Assembly (NCBI GenBank): GCA_029204225.1
Contig: CM055100.1
Coordinates: forward strand, 4,450,111-4,514,110
Reading direction: 5' to 3'
DNA length: 64,000 bases
From: Diphasiastrum complanatum
Lineage: Eukaryota; Streptophyta; Lycopodiopsida; Lycopodiales; Lycopodiaceae
Every line of letters begins with the position of its first letter. The stretch's first letter is position 1. A program made the position numbers and the translations under genes. The notes beneath the pieces are model-generated. The model did not search any database and had not been told where the DNA came from. It worked only from the letters and a program-made list of their open reading frames with translations. Below, piece by piece: positions 58,313 through 64,000 of this stretch.

Positions 58313-59420
58313 ATGCAGCAGCAGCTTCATGAAGCTTCTGTGATTCAACACAGAATTGCTTCTAGATTGATGCTGTTTCTGGAACTGTGCCTGTTCCCGT
58401 GCGATTCCAGCTCTCTATGGCATTTTCAAAGCCAAATCAATGAAGCCGCGTCTCACAAATCTGCCAATTCTTCTCCCAAACCTCTTCATTTTGCGAAGGA
58501 ATCCGAGCTTCCTGAGCAAATAGAGGGGGGGAATGTGAGAACCTTCGAGGATGGGCCTTCGCGACACGACATATTCAACGACCCACCACTTTGGATTCCT
58601 GCCACGTGGAGCTCCCACCCATGGGCTCCTCTGCGTCGTCGATCAAACCCACGTGGCATGATCGAAACGCTTGCCATGAAATCCAACGGTGGCAGGCTTA
58701 AGATCACGTCGTCCGGAGGGTTGCTAATGGCGCACACAGAAAACGCAGATCTAGAAGACCAGTCCGTTGAACAGGCGAGGCTGCGCCCAATAAGTTTATG
58801 TTTTAGACTCCACTGTTAGATATCAGCCACGTATCACATCACCACGTGGACAACTATCAACGATCAGATATAACAACGTGATAGACTCATAACGGCTACG
58901 ATAGGAATCCAACGGTGGTGAGCTTTGCGCGACGAGTGCCTTTACGCTGCTGGTAAGTATTTTGGTCACCATTCATGTCAAAGGCCTGATTGCAAAGTTT
59001 CAATTGAAAGGCAGTTTGAAGCGTGCCCTTCTGTCGGAAAGGCACTTTGAAATTGTCTATTTTCCTTGTGATATAAAGCAAAGACTTTGTTTAGGAAGGC
59101 TGACGACTTCGCATAACTGGTTGCCACGAGAGTTACACGTCACGTGAAAGCTATATTTGAAAGGCTCCAGTCAATCTGAAAGGATGGTCTGCCCTTCAAA
59201 CTCCTTGCCTGGTCGTCGATTGCAGCAGCAGCAGTTGAAGCTTCCCGGGCGACGTGTGATTGTAGCAACGACGATGCCCGCTAACCAGTAATACAGATTC
59301 TCAATACGCGCACTTGGATATCATCCACGTGTCTCAGATCATACGTGTCAGCAGATCAATACATCTAAGTTCGAAATCTGAAAGCAAATTTGAAGATCCA
59401 ACGGTGACAAGGACTCTAAC
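58313..59420. promoter_or_regulatory. G-box and ATCCAACGGT-rich region upstream of the flippase gene
   Basis: CACGTGG occurs at 58603-58609, 58651-58657 and 58842-58848, plus GTCACGTGA at 59138-59146 and CACGTGTC at 59325-59332. ATCCAACGGTGG/ATCCAACGGTGA occurs at about 58681, 58907 and 59397. Both words are typical of plant promoter regions; CACGTG binds bZIP and bHLH factors. A 168-codon plus-strand frame at 58313-58819 overlaps this region but shows no known domain and is probably chance in GC-richer DNA. Confidence 0.55.
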
Positions 59421-59640
59421 TGCTAGAATTCACGGTAGGCCACAGGGACGAAAAAGTCAAGGCAGTGGCCAGCCGCCAGTAAAGTCAGTCCTGAACGAAT
59501 TTCTAAATATCAAATATTTTCTGTTTTTTTTTTTAAAGCTCAAAAAAAAAAAAAACCAAAAATAATTCAGTCACCCTTCGAAATTCTATTGATTTCCGAA
59601 AGGATTATTAATTGCAAATTATGAATAAAAAGCTGTTGCC
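59421..59640. other. Poly-T and poly-A tracts, no gene
   Basis: T10 followed by A13 near 59521-59553 may be the tail region of a small retroposon. No coding content. Confidence 0.4.
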
Positions 59641-59720
59641 AGCCCGTTATCTAGTAGTGTTAACTGCAGGTCTGGGGTTCGAATCTAGTCAATCGCAAAA
59701 TCGCAAATAGAGTCTAGACT
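59640..59720 (+). repeat. Possible tRNA-derived SINE head
   Basis: GGTTCGAATCTAG at 59677-59689 matches the RNA polymerase III B box (GGTTCGANNCC), and TTATCTAGTAGTG about 30 bp upstream is a weak A box. Spacing is right for a tRNA-derived SINE, but no tail or target duplication could be fixed. Confidence 0.35.
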
Positions 59721-59903
59721 GACAGATAAATTAATATAACAAAACCCAGGTCCCATCTCTTCAGAGAACGTATACGGAAAAGCTCGAGTGCATCCAGGTA
59801 TCTCACTTTAATAAAAAAAGACATACTCGTGGCCACTCACTCACTCGCTAGCCTTGGGGGCCATGGCATCTTACATCAAAAGACAAGGAAAATTTAATAT
59901 TCG

Positions 59904-59928
59904 ACCCACCCCCCCCCCCCCCCCCCCA
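59904..59928. repeat. Poly-C tract
   Basis: CCCACC followed by about 19 C residues, adjoining A-rich sequence (AAAAAAAAAAAG at 59945). Such a long homopolymer is also a common site of assembly error. Confidence 0.9.
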
Positions 59929-60400
59929 ACACCACCCCTCTCCAAAAAAAAAAAGAAGGTACCTTGTACAATCCTACATAGTTTGTAGGGCAAGGAAATG
60001 ACTTCTCAAGGCTTGGGGGCAAAGCTATCATGAAGAATCTTTCAATCATGACTTGCATTTTTTAGTTGAATTTGAGTTGAAAAATGCCTCACAATATAGA
60101 TACTACTTGTTTTGTTTTTTTGACATGTTTTTTAAGTTAGTGCTAAGATTTTTGAGATATTTTGGATCACCATATTCTAATAATATACCAAGTCATATAT
60201 AATTATTTTAATCTCTTGGAAATGGTTATTTGAGAGATCTTTGCACCCCGGTAAATGATCTGAAATTGTGTTCAAGAACATGAAGGAATCTTTTGAGCAA
60301 ACACTTTACAAGATGTAAATCTAGATTAATTAGCTACTTGTTTTCCTTTTTTTTTTCTAAGGCTTCTCTTTCTCGTGTATATACTCATTTGTGCCTAAAA
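59929..60400. other. No gene recognised
   Basis: AT-rich, stops in all frames, no motif recognised. Confidence 0.45.
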
Positions 60401-61760
60401 AATTAGAGCATATTTTCAACCGCAAACCCTCTCTTAATCCAAGGATGGTGGACGCTAGCCAAATAGTAGAGAGATATTGCTTCCACCTACAAAGCCCTCA
60501 CTACCATTATCATTCAAGCCATCATCATGACTTTTAAATCTATACACCCATTTACAAGAGATGGCTTGTTTACCATGAGGCAATTCAACTAATTCCCAAA
60601 CATCATTTTTCATCATAGAATCTGCTCACTATGTAGAACAACATGTTTGAATGGTTTTGGCTCCTCATAATCTTGCATTGCATCCATCAAAGCCAAATTT
60701 AAATTTGCCTCATATTTGTCGAGTTGTCTTCATTCTCTTGTTGACCTGTGAGGTATTTCCAACTCCTTTCCATCTTGTTTGGCATCTTTCATTACTTTCA
60801 ATAGGTATTTTCTGTGGCGTTTATGATGTAGAAGCTTCATTTTCATTGGATTGCTCTTCAACTGCATCATTCTTTTCCACCTCTACTATGACTTCATGAT
60901 CAAATGAATATCCTAACATGGCCGTCAAGTTCATAAAAAACAACATCACGATTGATGATAAGTCTTTTAGTCTTGATCATACACTATGGATGCCTTAGAT
61001 CTATCATCATATCTAGCAAAAATACACTTAATTGACTTTGCATCAAACTTTTGTTGTTTTCTGATTTCTATGCAAAGTTTTAACTTCCATCCCAAAACTC
61101 GGTGTCATTGAAGGAATATCTGATGGAAATTTTTTACGGTAATTGTGCAACTTTTGTTATGTATGTATTGTGTCAAGGACCGATTTTGGTATAAATAACC
61201 TGCTTGTGATACTTTGTCGGTGTCAGTACACCATTCTATGATTTCATTTCCATTGTTGTGTCGATTTGTTCGATACTAATACTGTCGTTGATGTTGTTCC
61301 CCCCGTGACTGAGATTTTTTTAGCTGGCCAGTGAAATCAACTCTTAAATGCTTTAATGAAGGTTTGGATCTTGTCCAAACTTCATAAGGAGTTTTGTTGT
61401 TCGGTAGACCTTTAGTAATACATCGATTCTACACATAAGCTATCGTCGAAACAACATGTTGCCAAAAAAAATTAGGCAACGAAGCATCTCATGAGTGATC
61501 ATGCATTTGGTAGACTTCATTAAGGTTCTATTCTTCTAGGCCATTCAATTTGGGAGAATAGGAAGCAGCATACTAATGTTCGATACCATGTGTCAAACAA
61601 TACTCCTTGAATGCATTGGATATGTTCTCACCACCATTGTCAGATCTAAGAGTTTGATTCATTTGCCTATCTGCAACTTAGCATGCTCTTTGAATACTTT
61701 GAAAAAATGGAATCCGAGCTGCCGTTCAAAAGTTACACTGCTTTTTGCTGAGTTGCATAC
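60400..61760 (-). pseudogene. Decayed copia integrase-RT relic (minus strand)
   Basis: On the minus strand, from right to left: LRSDNGGENISN (about 61640) and SPQIEWP in place of TPQQNGV, so the integrase core is decayed. A block like that at 130-274 follows (61060-60987). Then INRDVVFYE (about 60960) and the RT start NDVWELVELPHGKQAISCKW then VYRFK (60600-60510). Many stops. Same family as the fragment at the left end of the window. Confidence 0.75.
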
Positions 61761-61979
61761 TATACTACAAATAAAATGGCTTATTTACGGGCTGCCCCCG
61801 CTGCAAAATTACAGTTCTTTTAAAAAGAAAAGAAAATCAATTTGAAGGAGTTACGTTACGTAGATTTCAAATTTGAGTGTTTTGATTGGACCGTGTGGAA
61901 GAAACTTTTGAGAAAAAAAATAAAAGGTATCTTTTTTAAAGGCCCCTTTTGTGCTCAATTTTTTTCTTTTTTCACTAGG

Positions 61980-62494
61980 AACTCTCACACATGCACTTAG
62001 ACAGTGAAGTAACTCTCGCAAGTCTCTCTGTGTCCTGGTCTCACTAAGATGGAACTTCAGAGGGCTCTGCGAGAATTCTGGTGAAGATTTGCATTTTTTT
62101 GGATTTTTACAAGGGTTTTTTGTATTTTTATGGTTTTTTCTCTGATTTTTGCAATCTGCTTGTGGGGTAGTACCCTGGAGCTGTTGCCAGTCGTGCAAGG
62201 GTTAACTCTCACTGGTTTTGGAGATATTAAAATCTGATGAGATTTTAGGCTCTTTTTTCCTCCAAAATGCAGATTGGTGTGTTTTTTTGTGTTTTCTCAG
62301 GTTTTCGTTTGGATGTCAAGCCCTTAGAGGCTTTTCAGGGCCTCCTCTACCCTCCACACCTCCTCCGCTTGCTGTGAATAGTCCAAACACAGAAAAATAT
62401 AGAAAACTAACTCTAAATGCCCAAAAATCTACCAAAACTACTCCAAAAAGCAAGAAATAGCTAAAATGCAGCTATACTAGTTAGTGACAATCTA
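61980..62494 (-). other. Gypsy leader related to element F (minus strand)
   Basis: The reverse complement matches the leader at 1802-2330 in block order (see there), including GGGTACTACCCC and GTGAGACCAGGACACA. It is therefore the 5' leader of a second, oppositely oriented gypsy element of the same family. Gag does not follow in recognisable form beyond 61980. Confidence 0.7.
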
Positions 62495-62512
62495 TTCTCG
62501 GCATCGGCGCCA
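62495..62512 (-). other. Primer-binding site, tRNA-Asp type (minus strand)
   Basis: Reads TGGCGCCGATGCCGAGAA on the minus strand, close to the tRNA-Asp complement TGGCGCCGTTGCCGGGGA, and is followed on its 5' side by CCCTACA, the same LTR end as element F. Confidence 0.75.
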
Positions 62513-62513
62513 C

Positions 62514-63480
62514 TGTAGGGTCGAAACACAGAGTATCTCTCACCCATGACCGAGGAGGTCTCATAAGGAGGAGTGCAGAAGAAGCTGAGAGCCGAGCATG
62601 AGAGCCGAGGATTACTAGCTAGGATGACAGTTATTATCTATGTGAGCCTACATGGTGTATCCCATAGAAGGAACGACCATGTAGGAGCTAGTAATGTTTC
62701 CTAGGCATTGTAAATAAGTGTAGACCCCTTAAATAATTTAGAGTGAGCCACCTTTTGATGGTGACGTCTAGTGGAAGGGCAATTTCCACATGTAATTTCT
62801 AATTTGGTGGAATTGCCACTTGGGCTCCACATGGGCAGCCCTCTTGCTTATTTAAGGGCCCCCCTCTCTTGTGAGGGAGCTTTGATTATATTGTCAATTT
62901 CTCTTGAGTGAATAAAGAAGATCTTCCATGAGTTCTTGATGATTGTGAAGCTCCTTGTTCATGGCAATCTTCTTGAGTGAAATTTCTATGAGCATGTTCT
63001 GATTTCCTTTGTGTTTGTGGATTTAGATTTCTTGCTTACTCTCTTTCTTGTGGAATGTAGATGTGGATTAACTTTCTTGTTTCTTGTTTTTGTAGTTTCA
63101 GCATGCATGTAAACTATAGAGGCTGAGATTGTGGATCTGATTTGCATACTCTCTAACAATCATGTCCTTGATTGTTCTTGGTTATTCCAAGCATCAAGAA
63201 ATGGGTGTTTCTTGAACCTTGGGCTGCTAGAATGTTGTTAGGAAGCTAGTTTTTTTGTTTCTTGTTCCTTGCTGAGTAGCTTAATCTTGTCATTGCATTG
63301 TTCCTTGATTTCCTAGATAGATTGTAGATTTGCTCTCTAATTCAGAACGTTGATCTATGTTGAGCTAGGACTGGTTGCATGGCTTGTAAATGCATGTAGC
63401 TGAGTAACGTAACCGTTTGTCCCCACTGACAGGCTGGGAATACACGTTGTAATCAAAGAAACACTTCTGTTTGGAAACGT
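62514..63480. repeat. LTR-like region at the right end, orientation unclear
   Basis: The left edge (CCCTACA on minus) is the LTR end of the minus-strand gypsy. However, the plus strand carries a TATA-like TTATTTAAG (62848-62856), then AATAAA (62911-62916), in the spacing of an LTR promoter and poly(A) signal read left to right. So an LTR of another element may have inserted here. Borders not fixed. Confidence 0.45.
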
Positions 63481-64000
63481 TCTAACAAGAAGATTGAACC
63501 GTAAAGAACTGCAACCAACGGAAGTAACAAAAAGAATAATGAAAAAGAATCGTGTTCATAGATTAGCTAGAATCTGTGAACACCATTCACAGCTTTAAAT
63601 TATTTCTGTGCATGCTAAATCATCAATAAATTCCTGGAGATAAAAGTACAAGCTCTTAGTCCCCATTTCATAGTTGATAAACTTCTAAAAACAATTTTCT
63701 AAAAGATTCCATGAAGCTTTCCTATGTTGGGTTTAGGTTGTAGATCCTACGACTATGATGAAGCTTTTCCAAGAAAAAATTGAACTATGCTCTTGACCTT
63801 CTTTTCTTTTAAAATATTGTGAAGAATGAAGTAACTGTTCCATTTTGTTAGCAAGTCATCAACTATTTCATGATTCTTTTTTTTCTTCATAGCCTTGACC
63901 CAATTCAGTAAAACTTCCATCTATTGGTTCCACAAATTGTTTCGATTATTTATTTCCATGAGTGTTTTACTCAAGTGTTGGCAAATTTGAAGGTAACTCG
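63481..64000. other. No gene recognised
   Basis: AT-rich sequence with no motif recognised, cut by the window edge. Confidence 0.45.

Noticed and set aside
58313-58819. 168-codon plus-strand frame near the flippase promoter
   Set aside because: Overlaps the G-box-rich upstream region, has alternative frames on the other strand of similar length, and shows no domain or splice context.

Overview
This is nuclear DNA of a land plant with a repeat-rich genome. Evidence: a spliced 11-exon P4-ATPase of the plant ALA type, plant Ty1/copia and Ty3/gypsy LTR retrotransposons, tRNA-iMet and tRNA-Asp primer-binding sites, and low GC. The lineage cannot be fixed from the sequence. The high repeat load and isolated genes would suit a fern, lycophyte, gymnosperm or bryophyte as well as a large angiosperm genome. 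I see no bacterial, organellar or CRISPR-type features.

Layout. (1) 1-978: degenerate telomere-like repeats and a minus-strand copia relic. (2) 979-22480: a four-level nest. Gypsy element F (LTR 979-1782, gag 2927-3613, resuming 20825-22480) contains copia element A (3614-20824). A's 5' LTR is split by LTR element E (3918-15071), and E contains minus-strand copia element B (6536-12966). Target-site duplications are exact for E (CATAC) and B (ATGTG) and 4/5 for A. By my eye count, LTR divergence falls inward: A about 4%, E about 3%, B 2 differences in 655 bp. B has one uninterrupted 1317-codon gag-pol frame with all catalytic motifs. (3) 22560-28111: unassigned coding-like fragments, a minus-strand gypsy relic (J) that has lost reverse transcriptase and RNase H, and a long GA microsatellite. 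(4) 28112-38762: decayed copia element C, interrupted by young copia element D (29521-35662, exact CTTAG duplication). (5) 38763-42248: PBS-like repeats, an apparent first exon of an STP-type monosaccharide transporter with no later exons found, and a three-copy tandem repeat. (6) 42249-49690: a patchwork of copia remnants (a minus-strand LTR, relic I, element G, an inverted LTR partner H with an unknown 246-codon ORF, a gag fragment). (7) 50982-57811: the one clearly intact host gene, an ALA-family lipid flippase on the minus strand whose 11 exons join without any frame problem into 1201 codons. Its presumed upstream region (57812-59420) is rich in CACGTG boxes and ATCCAACGGTG-type repeats. 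(8) 59421-64000: simple repeats, a SINE-like head, a decayed copia pol (minus), a minus-strand gypsy leader related to that of F, and an LTR-like region.

Relationships. The host content is the flippase and a truncated sugar-transporter exon; nearly everything else is retrotransposon. The features that most deserve follow-up are the non-pol coding content of E (a divergent protein unit repeated up to three times), the unknown 246-codon ORF ending on the polypurine tract of H, and a CACGTG-centred palindrome that recurs in the LTRs of otherwise different copia families.
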